Assembly (NCBI GenBank): GCA_037147235.1
Contig: JBAWVO010000166.1
Location: forward strand, 1-14,377
Direction: 5' to 3'
Origin: JANXQG01 sp037147235
GTDB taxonomy: Bacteria > Planctomycetota > Planctomycetia > Pirellulales > Thermoguttaceae
Length of the DNA stretch: 14,377 nucleotides
Shown piece after piece: positions 1-6,304 of the stretch (the stretch's first letter is position 1; the number at the start of each line of letters is the position of its first letter). Below the pieces are notes generated by a model. It was not told the DNA's origin. It worked only from the letters and a program-made list of their open reading frames with translations, and did not search any database. The translations under genes were made by a program, and so were the position numbers.

Positions 1-425
1 TTTCGGTCTGGTCGGGGCTGGTGTGGGCATGGGTGCGAGGCGAAGTGGTGCGGGTAACTGATTGTGGCAATCCCCCGGGTCTGTTCTATTTCTTCAGGTC
101 CGGCCGCCGAACAGGTAATGGCACGAACCGCTTGACGCTACATAGCCCGCGATACGGACATTCAGTCCACCACGCCATAAATTGCCTCCCCTCCACATTG
201 ACTGCCTGGCGGGCCTCGATCTGGAAAAGTGGTCGGTATTTTCGGTTAATAGCGGTGGCGGCTCTCACGATTCCAGTCCACCTCACCCGCTCTAACTAGC
301 GATTTCAATAGCACCACGCTAAAATGTTGGCTGGTCGCGGTTACGATCAGGCATGCCATGCTCCACAGCAGAGGCATCTAGCCCCCCGAAATCGTGCCCG
401 TTTCCCGTAGGAGAGGCAGGTCAAA
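1..425. other. Upstream stretch without a recognisable gene
   Basis: I see no supported gene here. Open frames are short and have no known motifs. The right end (about 409-420, GGAGAGG and GCAGG) serves as a Shine-Dalgarno region for the DUF262 stub that starts at 426. A TAAAAT at 320-325 could be a -10 box, but no fitting -35 is visible at 16-18 bp, so no promoter is claimed. The left edge may hold the tail of a gene that continues outside the window, but nothing in it can be recognised. Confidence 0.5.
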
Positions 426-686
426 ATGGACGCCAAAGCGAAAGCCGTGCGAGAAATCCTACATTCGGGCGACCAGTTTCTGGCCCCCTTCTTCCAGCGG
501 TTTTACTCTTGGCACCGAGCCCATTGGGAACGCCTTCGATCTGGCCTGATGGCGCTGCTCGAAGCCCCATCGCGCAAGCAGCATTTTCTGGGGCCGCTCG
601 TGTGCGCGGCAATGAATCCGGTTCCTGGTGATATCCATGCATTCCAGTTGATCGACGGGCATCATGACCAAGTTCACTGGGAGTGA
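426..686 (+). pseudogene. DUF262-domain protein, N-terminal stub (broken)
   Basis: The reading frame gives 86 residues. The first ~79 match the start of DUF262 proteins, the ParB-like nuclease-fold domain of GmrSD-type type IV restriction enzymes and of BrxU and SspE. Seen: the PFFQRFYSW segment (residues ~21-29), HFLGPLV (~53-59) and AFQLIDG (~72-78). Family members continue as IDGQQRLTT, the nucleotide-binding/catalytic motif, for several hundred residues. Here IDG is followed by HHDQVHWE and a stop, so the motif and all later domains are gone. The ATG at 426 has a good Shine-Dalgarno. In the +1 frame, codons from 664 (MTKFTGSEAAEE) end in a TGA that overlaps the ATG of the next gene (ATGA, 699-702). 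This suggests that the original C-terminal tail survives in another frame after an internal deletion near 660. The stub is probably non-functional. The domain call is strong; the deletion history is inferred. Confidence 0.8.
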
Positions 687-698
687 GGCAGCAGAAGA

Positions 699-1493
699 AT
701 GATCGCTAGCTTGTACTACTGGAGATGGGCGGATAACGAGCTTCCGGGCAAGCCGATGGACGTGTTTTCAGCGCTTATGCGAGGAGAACTGCATCCGGCC
801 TTGCAGCCATTCGACGCCCGGCCGGTGCTGGCCGAAATGGAGTCAATTGTCGGCATGGACGCTGATCCTGGGCAATGGGAGTTGTGCATTGTGCCCGTGG
901 GCCGGCCCGGCGAGGCCCATTATGTGTCCCTGACGGGGCCGAACCAAGTCGTGTCCAAAGACCTCCACTACTCGCTGTGGAAACTCCTGTGTCCTCTTAA
1001 TGTCACGTGTTTTGACGAGAACACGGGCGTGCTGGATCATTCGTTTCCTCCCAAACTGAGCGAGCTTTTCGGATACCAGTGGGAGGACGCACCGGTCTAC
1101 GACATCACCGTAGATGAATTGCCGTTCCTTCTCAAACGCATCCGTCCGCGGTCGCCAGACCCTATTGCCATCCTACAGAATCGCCAGACTAGCTTTGTTC
1201 AGTGCAAGGCTAAGGGTCGCCGGTTCTACGTGGAATGGCGGGAGAATTACGACTTGTGCGACCAGAATAAATTCAACCAATGGCGCGCGCAGGACAAGAA
1301 GAGACTCCTGGCCTTGGAGAGGCCATACGAAAGTTGGCCCGATGTCCCGCCAGATAAAGATCCGGACATGCTGACGTACTCCGATACACTGCGCATTTTC
1401 CAAGCGTTCCTGCGCGGCGAGCCGCGTTCGGCGAAATACCATTGGATGAGTATCAAGCACTGGAAGAACATTTGCCCCAAAAAACATGACTGA
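699..1493 (+). CDS. Orphan protein, family A (intact copy)
   Basis: The product is 264 aa, predicted cytoplasmic (no signal peptide or membrane segment seen). I do not recognise the family. It has a conserved N-terminus (YYWRWADNELPGKP, residues ~6-19; GELHPALQPFDARP, ~29-42). It also has a conserved C-terminal half (YDITVDELPFLLKRIRP, ~133-149; DMLTYSDTLRIFQAFLRGEP, ~223-242). A divergent copy lies on the opposite strand at 2745-3523; the two align over their whole length, which supports both the start codon and real coding. The middle (~75-125) diverges most between the copies. The upstream frame ends in an ATGA overlap with this start, and the stop overlaps the next gene's start by 8 nt, so it sits in a tightly coupled operon with the J-domain-like and HIRAN genes. 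Function unknown; a role tied to the neighbouring DNA-transaction genes is only inference. Confidence 0.8.
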   Translation: MIASLYYWRWADNELPGKPMDVFSALMRGELHPALQPFDARPVLAEMESIVGMDADPGQWELCIVPVGRPGEAHYVSLTGPNQVVSKDLHYSLWKLLCPLNVTCFDENTGVLDHSFPPKLSELFGYQWEDAPVYDITVDELPFLLKRIRPRSPDPIAILQNRQTSFVQCKAKGRRFYVEWRENYDLCDQNKFNQWRAQDKKRLLALERPYESWPDVPPDKDPDMLTYSDTLRIFQAFLRGEPRSAKYHWMSIKHWKNICPKKHD

Positions 1494-2319
1494 CCACCCA
1501 ATCCAACTTCATCCCGAGGTGCGGCAACTTGCTGACGAGAACAGCATGCTCCGCGATGAACTGGTCCGGCTGCTGACCGACCTCGACGATCTGGTGCAGA
1601 CCGTGAAGCCAAATCTTCTCGCGATCTATCAGACAAAGATCGGCCCTTGGGAACTGCGTCTGCTCAAGGTGCAATTTGAGATCGCGCGATTGAAGCGGAG
1701 AGTTGAACTTGTCCACGCTTGCCTCAATCGTGGCCGACGGCCCGAACTTATGGAGATTGAGGGCCAACTCGAGCTGGAGGCCCTCGCGTGGCAAATGAAG
1801 CTTAAAGAAGCGATGGAGCGAATCGCGGCTGCCGAGTCGCGTTTGCAGCATTTACTATCCCCGCCGGAGGACCGAGAGTTGAAGACGTTGTATTGTGCTC
1901 TGGTGAGGAAACTCCACCCGGACGTGAACGCGAACTTTACCGAGAACCACAAACGCCTTTGGCAGCGTGTTCAGTCGGCCTATGTGCGAGGCGACCTGGC
2001 CGAGATGCGTAGCCTGGCGTTACTGGCGGAGAAACTCGGCGACGTCCCGCCGGCAGCGACTTCCCTGGAGGACATGCGAGCGGAACAGAGGACACTGCAA
2101 AAGCAATTTGAGGAACTGCTGAAACGAATCGAGACGACCGAAAGTCAACCGCCGTTTACGATGCGCGAACAACTTGAAGACGACGCCTGGATGGCGGCAC
2201 GGCGGACGGAAATCGAAACCCAGATAGACCAGTTGCATGCCCAGCGAACAGGGCTTGAGTCACACCTACAACAGCTTCTGCCAGGGCCCGATTATGGAAA
2301 ATGGTTTAGTCAGAATTGA
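1486..2319 (+). CDS. Coiled-coil protein with J-domain-like HPD segment
   Basis: The product is 277 aa, soluble and highly charged. Residues ~10-125 and ~193-266 are rich in heptad-like Leu/Glu/Lys/Arg and look like long coiled coils. Between them, residues ~128-180 resemble a DnaJ J-domain: ELKTLYCALVRKLHPDVN carries the HPD tripeptide (144-146) after a basic helix II, followed by a helix with AYVRGDLAEMRSLA. J-domains stimulate the ATPase of Hsp70 (DnaK). No Gly/Phe region or zinc-finger domain is present, so it is not a classical DnaJ; it fits the group of J-proteins that carry DnaK to a special client. The ATG at 1486 overlaps the family A gene by 8 nt, and its 3' end overlaps the HIRAN gene by 26 nt, which implies coupled translation. 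Partner and client are unknown. The J-like call rests on HPD and its helical setting, not on a full profile search. Confidence 0.75.
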   Translation: MTDHPIQLHPEVRQLADENSMLRDELVRLLTDLDDLVQTVKPNLLAIYQTKIGPWELRLLKVQFEIARLKRRVELVHACLNRGRRPELMEIEGQLELEALAWQMKLKEAMERIAAAESRLQHLLSPPEDRELKTLYCALVRKLHPDVNANFTENHKRLWQRVQSAYVRGDLAEMRSLALLAEKLGDVPPAATSLEDMRAEQRTLQKQFEELLKRIETTESQPPFTMREQLEDDAWMAARRTEIETQIDQLHAQRTGLESHLQQLLPGPDYGKWFSQN

Positions 2320-2692
2320 CCCCGCCGTTTTGGCGTTGATGCATGGTTCGTTCGGAAAAGACGGTGCCCTCCAGCCGTTCGCCCGGGAAATCATGCTCAT
2401 CGAGTGCCATATTGCCGGCACCACCCATCACGATGTGAAACCGGTCGAGCCAGAACTGCTTCCGGGCGTGATGTTGCCTCTCGAACGAGAGCCGCAGAAT
2501 GCGCACGACCCGCTGGCCATCGTAATTCTCACCGAGTCCGGCCACCGTCTGGGGTATGTGCCACGTGCCAAGAACGAAGCACTGGCGCGGCTTATGGACG
2601 CCGGCAAGCTTCTCTTCGGCAAGGTTGAATCCAAGACATGGCAAGGCGAATGGTTGAAGATCTCGGCGCACATCTACATGCGCGATTTTTGA
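2294..2692 (+). CDS. Stand-alone HIRAN-domain protein
   Basis: The product is 132 aa, with a HIRAN domain over residues ~36-128. Diagnostic features seen: HIAGTTHHD (39-47), LLPGVMLPLEREPQNAHDPL (55-74), AIVILTESGHRLGYVPR (75-91) and N94 followed by ALARLMDAG. HIRAN domains (named from HIP116 and Rad5) bind DNA, with 3'-end recognition shown for HLTF, and occur fused to SNF2 helicases or alone in bacteria. I chose the ATG at 2294 because the domain plus a short N-terminal arm (MENGLVRIDP) starts there. An upstream in-frame start would add 19 residues that overlap the previous gene more deeply. The chosen start overlaps the J-like gene by 26 nt. It is the last gene of this + strand string and converges on the broken family A copy. 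As a free domain it probably acts as a DNA-recognition module for another protein. Confidence 0.88.
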   Translation: MENGLVRIDPAVLALMHGSFGKDGALQPFAREIMLIECHIAGTTHHDVKPVEPELLPGVMLPLEREPQNAHDPLAIVILTESGHRLGYVPRAKNEALARLMDAGKLLFGKVESKTWQGEWLKISAHIYMRDF

Positions 2693-2744
2693 AGTCCCCG
2701 GCTTGTCCCGCGACGACTTTGCCCGAGCCTCTCGCTTGCTCCAG

Positions 2745-3523
2745 CTAAAATGGCAATATGGACTTGCGTGACTTCCGCCAGCAATATTGCGGTGGGCGTG
2801 GTTCGCAGCGCAGGAAGGACTGAAAGATTCTCAGCGTGTCGGCGTAGGTGAGGAAAGCGGAATCCTTATCTCGCGGCAACTTTCGGGCGTCACCCATACC
2901 AGCGAGTGCCGCCAGCCGCTTGGGATCGCGGGCACGCCAACGAATGTGCTGGCTGCGTGGTTTTCCCTCCGGCCATTCGGTCCATTGCACCCGAAAGCGT
3001 CGGCCTTCGGCCAGCGCCGTAACAAGGCCCCGCCTGCTCACTAGGTCACACCACGGGTCGCGCTGGCCCGGACGGATGCGCCGGAGGAGAAAAGGCAGTT
3101 CATCCGCCGTGATGTCGTAGGCGTAGCTGGGATGCCTAAGCTGGGGTGTCAAGAAGTAATTCAGCTTGGGTCCAAGCCGGGGATCAACTCGCCGCCCTCG
3201 TCGTCGCAGCCGCTCAGCCCCAGGGAATCGAAGAGTTCAAGGAATCGCGTTGCGCTGGCTTCCGAGGTATAGATGGGCGGACAGGTCGCGAACGCAAAAC
3301 ACGCCTTTTCCGGCGAGGTCGGCGGATGCACTTTCCATTCCCATTCCTCGTCGACCGTCCGCAATTCGGCAGCCGCGACTTCCAATGCGTTCAACAACGG
3401 GCGCGCGTCGAATGATTGCAGCGCCGGATGCAGTTCGCCGCGCAGTAAGGCCGCCGACACTTCAGCCGGCTTACCCGGTATATCATTTTCGGCCCACTTC
3501 CAAAAGTAGTATGAGGTTGACAT
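2745..3523 (-). pseudogene. Orphan protein, family A, second copy with frameshift
   Basis: This is a divergent copy of the protein at 699-1493, on the opposite strand. The N-terminal part (ATG at 3523, STSYYFWKWAENDIPGKP, then GELHPALQSFDARP) runs to a TGA at 3163-3161. The C-terminal part (YAYDITADELPFLLRRIRP ... FLTYADTLRIFQSFLRCEP) continues in another frame to the TAG at 2747-2745. The frames meet at GACCCAAGC on the coding strand (CCC at 3170-3168). One extra C would give GLDPKLNYFLTPQL, matching PPKLSELFGYQW of copy A, and would restore 259 residues against 264 in A. So a single base was lost, either truly or as a sequencing error. It follows the ankyrin gene by 82 nt on the same strand, so it was the last gene of that operon. 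Function unknown. Confidence 0.8.
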
Positions 3524-3605
3524 CGTTCTTGCAGCAGACTGGTTGACGTAAAGAACTCTCTCGTGCCCGCCTGTCATTTCTTGGTAACGGTATCTGGTGG
3601 CAGGC

Positions 3606-4850
3606 TCAATCGCTCCGATTGTGAGCCGCGCCGGCATCCTTCAGGGCATTGTAGATTCGCTCCAGTTTCTGCTCTTCCAAGCTTCCTCGCTCAGCAAGGC
3701 TAAAGTCGCTCGCGGCGTAGAAGAATGGAGTGGAATCGTCGTCGGGGTCGTCGTCCGGGTACTGATTGTGATTTGGGTCGGCACCTACGCTCAGGAGGAA
3801 ACATACGACTTCGTCCTCGCAATGCATGACGGCCTCAGTGAGCGCATTGACGCCTCCAAAGCCAAACAGATTGACGTCAGCGCCGCGGTCCAATAGTTGC
3901 CGCATCATAGCGATCCGCTCGCCCTGGGAGATGTCTGGTTGGGTCTTCCTCGCCTCATCAGCTTCTTCAAATGCCAGATGGTCGAACCGCGACGCCGTCG
4001 CCAGGTCCGTGAATGGCGTTCCCCCGTACTTGTCCAGTGCGTTGACGTTTGCGCCTTGGTCGATCAGTCGCAGCACCAACTCGATGTCCAGTCGCCCGAC
4101 GGCTTTGAAAAGTTCCAAGTCCAATTCGGTTGCCTGCGGGCGCCCGTCCTCGGCGTTTACCAGGCTCAGCAAGAATGGGTCCAAGAAGGCGAAGAAGGGG
4201 GCAATCGGCTCGTAGCCGAATCGGAGTTGCGCGGTCGACGGCACGAACGATTCGCCCCGGGCGATCATCTCCCGGAGGGATGTCCCGGTCGGTTCGTCCA
4301 TCTCAGGCACATTAGCGACCAACCAGAGACGGCGGTACTGACAATTGCAATTAATCGACTCTTCAACCGTCGCGACCGGCCTGCCCATGTAATCGCGCAG
4401 CTCCAGCCAGTACTGTTCCGTTACGGTGACCTCGCCACTATCGGCAATCTCCCGAACCAGGCGAGCACAGGTTTCCTCCGCTTCCCTGCGGCGTGGCGAG
4501 GTAAACTGGATCTGTTGCCACCCCGGCTCAACAGGGATCCATTGGTGATCGAGCCAGTCGGGAAAATGCTCGCGGGTACGCTGGTGCGACAGTGTCAGAA
4601 CCTGCTGGGCATAAAGGAAGCGTGTGGACAGAAAATCAGCGCAGTATGAGAAACGGTGATTGTGGTCGTCGGAGCCGAAGCCGATGCCGCAGATGCCCTG
4701 TGGGCGGTCGCATTGACCCCATCCGCCAGAGCAAAGCTGAATAGACTCATATCGTCCGGACGCCCGGTAATGTCCGAAAGGACGGCCTGCATGCGAGACC
4801 CCGTTTATCAGGCGAAAATGTTCTACACGGTAGAGACGATCATAGGTCAT
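3606..4850 (-). CDS. Ankyrin-repeat protein with unknown N-terminal domain
   Basis: The product is 414 aa from the ATG at 4850; a GTG two codons upstream (4856) is also possible, and no strong Shine-Dalgarno decides between them. The first ~230 residues are an unrecognised domain with several Cys (CSGGWGQC; CNC near residue 168) and many aromatics. Residues ~243-410 hold ankyrin-type helical hairpins: ELDLELFKAVGRLDIELVLR-LIDQGANVNALDKYGGTPF (243-280), MMRQLLDRGADVNLFGFGG (316-334) and EAVMHCEDEVVCFLLSVGAD (339-358), plus a degenerate last unit. An Asp-rich loop (DDDPDDD, ~366-372) interrupts the array. Ankyrin repeats bind other proteins. In bacteria, such genes beside orphan genes are often toxin-immunity or regulator proteins, but no toxin is seen here. 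The gene lies 45 nt after the 214-aa gene and 82 nt before family A copy B, in one likely operon. Confidence 0.85.
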   Translation of the reverse strand: MTYDRLYRVEHFRLINGVSHAGRPFGHYRASGRYESIQLCSGGWGQCDRPQGICGIGFGSDDHNHRFSYCADFLSTRFLYAQQVLTLSHQRTREHFPDWLDHQWIPVEPGWQQIQFTSPRRREAEETCARLVREIADSGEVTVTEQYWLELRDYMGRPVATVEESINCNCQYRRLWLVANVPEMDEPTGTSLREMIARGESFVPSTAQLRFGYEPIAPFFAFLDPFLLSLVNAEDGRPQATELDLELFKAVGRLDIELVLRLIDQGANVNALDKYGGTPFTDLATASRFDHLAFEEADEARKTQPDISQGERIAMMRQLLDRGADVNLFGFGGVNALTEAVMHCEDEVVCFLLSVGADPNHNQYPDDDPDDDSTPFFYAASDFSLAERGSLEEQKLERIYNALKDAGAAHNRSD

Positions 4851-4895
4851 GGTCACATCACTATCTTGGTTGTGGTCGCCCGATGTCGGGCTGGG

Positions 4896-5540
4896 TCATA
4901 TCAGCAATTCGTCCGGGCGGGACAGCCTCGGCTCGGGGCTCAGCAGTCGGCAGTAAAGTTCCCATGACGGATGGCAGTCCTTGCCGAACGTGGACTCATC
5001 GGACGAATCCGTGGAATCCACATCGACCGAGAACCAATTCGAGCGGTCATAGAACACCGTGCCATTGCCACATTCTGCGAACGAGCGATGCGGCCGCGAC
5101 TCCAGTATCCGCTCGATCTGCCAGCGATAGATCAGTGGGATGCCCAACCGCTTAGACCAGAATTCGCGGTAGTCGTAGGGGTCGACACCGAACCCGACGT
5201 TCCCAGTGACGAACTCGTTTTGCTCAACCTCGTCGTAGCCTGTGTCTAGTGTGTAGGCCCGCAACCCGCAATCGATGACGTAAATCTCCTCGTCAGCGTG
5301 CAGAACCCGGGCCACCACGTCGTAGCGGCCCGTTTCGGTGCTGGGCAACATCAACACCTCGCGATTCCCTGTTGGGGCGAGGGTGTCGACCCCGCCGAAA
5401 CGCAATGCGGACTCAAATTCCTGCCGAATTCGCAGGTCGGGATAATAGCTTTCCTGCACGACCCAGGCAGCGATGCTCAGTGGTACAACCAAGTTATCTA
5501 ACATGGGTGGTTTGTTTCGATGCGGCTGCAGTTCTGTCAT
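4896..5540 (-). CDS. Unrecognised 214-aa protein, first gene of - strand operon
   Basis: I do not recognise the family. From the ATG at 5540 the product has 214 residues, is acidic and is predicted soluble. A short hydrophobic stretch (MLDNLVVPLSIAAWVV, 13-28) near the start is too weak for a clear signal peptide. It is followed by a likely alpha/beta fold (DVVARVLHADEEIYVIDCGL, 74-93; GIPLIYRWQIERILES, 133-148). The C-terminus is acidic and Ser-rich (VDVDSTDSSDES). The next internal ATG at 5504 would give 202 residues. I prefer 5540 because an AGGA lies about 11 nt upstream. The frame stays open upstream to 5801, but that part is low-complexity and crosses the tandem repeat, so I leave it out. 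It heads the operon with the ankyrin gene, and its size and acidity would fit a small accessory or immunity protein, but that is a guess. Confidence 0.65.
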   Translation of the reverse strand: MTELQPHRNKPPMLDNLVVPLSIAAWVVQESYYPDLRIRQEFESALRFGGVDTLAPTGNREVLMLPSTETGRYDVVARVLHADEEIYVIDCGLRAYTLDTGYDEVEQNEFVTGNVGFGVDPYDYREFWSKRLGIPLIYRWQIERILESRPHRSFAECGNGTVFYDRSNWFSVDVDSTDSSDESTFGKDCHPSWELYCRLLSPEPRLSRPDELLI

Positions 5541-5607
5541 TGGCCGCCGATTCCTACATGCGGCCCATTTTGCGTGGCTTGGTAGGAGTGCCAACGAATG
5601 CTTCCCC

Positions 5608-5613
5608 ATTCTA
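5608..5613 (-). promoter_or_regulatory. Candidate extended -10 box for - strand operon
   Basis: On the - strand the bases read TGGTAGAAT, an extended -10 (TGN plus TAGAAT, five of six consensus bases). It lies about 68 nt before the ATG at 5540. No good -35 is seen at 16-18 bp. Plausible, since extended -10 promoters can do without one, but unproven. Confidence 0.25.
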
Positions 5614-5638
5614 CCACACAAGACGCCGAAAAAGATGG

Positions 5639-5670
5639 GAGGGTTGTGGGAACAGAGGGTTGTGGGAACG
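5639..5670. repeat. Two-copy direct repeat, 16-bp period
   Basis: GAGGGTTGTGGGAAC occurs at 5639-5653 and again, identical, at 5655-5669. One base separates the copies. With only two adjacent copies it is a short tandem duplication, not a CRISPR array. It lies just upstream of the candidate promoter of the - strand operon and might be a paired protein-binding site. Confidence 0.75.
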
Positions 5671-5984
5671 GGGTTTTCGGTCAAACCGGCTTGCTCATCA
5701 TCGCCGGGATCTTGGCAGAAGTGTCGCTCTTCTCGGCCGTGGGCGACGCTCGGTTGGGAGCGGCCTAATGCCAGATCCTCGTCCTCTGCGGCCGAGCCCA
5801 CGGCGGCTGCAAAATACAGGTTTCAGAGAACCTGCGGGTCGTGACTGGGGCGGTAGAGCGTGGGTAGCTGGTTTTCGTCCGGCCGCAGTAAGCAAAATCA
5901 GCGGTCCTTGCCGTCAGCTTTTACCAAAACCGACGAAATGGAACAAAACCGATGGCAGAACAGAACTTATTGTGGTTGCGTTGG

Positions 5985-6013
5985 TTGTGAATGGTCTGTG
6001 GCTTGGTTAGAAT
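5985..6013 (+). promoter_or_regulatory. Candidate sigma-70 promoter of the helicase operon
   Basis: TTGTGA (5985-5990) and TAGAAT (6008-6013) are separated by exactly 17 bp. They match the -35 at four of six and the -10 at five of six positions. Transcription would start near 6020, which leaves a ~280-nt leader before the ATG at 6305. The orientation and position fit the three-gene helicase operon. It was found by eye only. Confidence 0.45.
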
Positions 6014-6075
6014 TGGAGTTTCCCCAATTTGCGAAAAACTGCCCCCCCAAAAATGGCCCCTGACGGAGCCGCGTA

Positions 6076-6107
6076 TCCGAAAATCGGAGCAAAGCTGTCT
6101 GGACAGC
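6076..6107 (+). other. Two small inverted repeats in the operon leader
   Basis: TCCGA-AAA-TCGGA (6076-6088) and GCTGTC-TG-GACAGC (6094-6107) lie side by side in the putative 5' leader. Each stem is only 5-6 bp. No U-run follows, so they are not an intrinsic terminator. They may be operator half-sites or weak RNA hairpins. Confidence 0.3.
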
Positions 6108-6290
6108 GGGCAGAACGCATCAGGTGGAACGAACAAAAACAATAACGACACAGCGACTAATGTTTGAGCTTTACTGCGACCACGGGGCTGGAGGCTAGAC
6201 ATAGTCAAAGATGATTCCTCCAATTTGGCTGGCACGCGGCATAAGGGCTCGGCTGGGCCGTGGGTGCAACCTCACCAGAGAGACCAAGCT

Positions 6291-6296
6291 AGGGAG
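6291..6296 (+). promoter_or_regulatory. Shine-Dalgarno that fixes the start of the large helicase
   Basis: AGGGAG ends 8 nt before the ATG at 6305. This spacing supports that ATG over the in-frame GTG at 6296, which would overlap the ribosome site itself. Confidence 0.6.
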
Positions 6297-6304
6297 TGTC
6301 AACC

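Larger units (their letters stand above)
5541..6304. other. Divergent intergenic region, no supported gene
   Basis: About 760 bp separate the - strand operon from the helicase operon. Open frames here have no recognisable motifs and no good start signals. Present are a candidate promoter for each direction, a pair of 15-bp direct repeats, a run of seven C followed by five A (about 6050), and small hairpins in the 5' leader of the helicase operon. I found no transposase remnant and no tRNA. Confidence 0.6.

Noticed and set aside
86..178. 30-codon - strand frame with a strong GGAGGGGAGG before its ATG
   Set aside because: The ribosome-site match is good, but the product is very short, has no motif and nothing in its context supports it.
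3897..4649. 250-codon open frame on the + strand opposite the ankyrin gene
   Set aside because: The - strand frame has clear ankyrin repeats; the + strand product has none and looks like a shadow.
5639..5670. CRISPR-like repeat
   Set aside because: There are only two copies with one base between them and no spacers.
5541..5801. N-terminal extension of the 214-aa protein by up to 87 residues
   Set aside because: The extension crosses the tandem repeat and the promoter candidate, is low in complexity and lacks a start signal as good as that at 5540.
5921..6235. 104-codon - strand frame in the intergenic gap
   Set aside because: A short hydrophobic patch suggested a secreted peptide, but there is no convincing ribosome site or known motif, and it is antisense to the likely leader.
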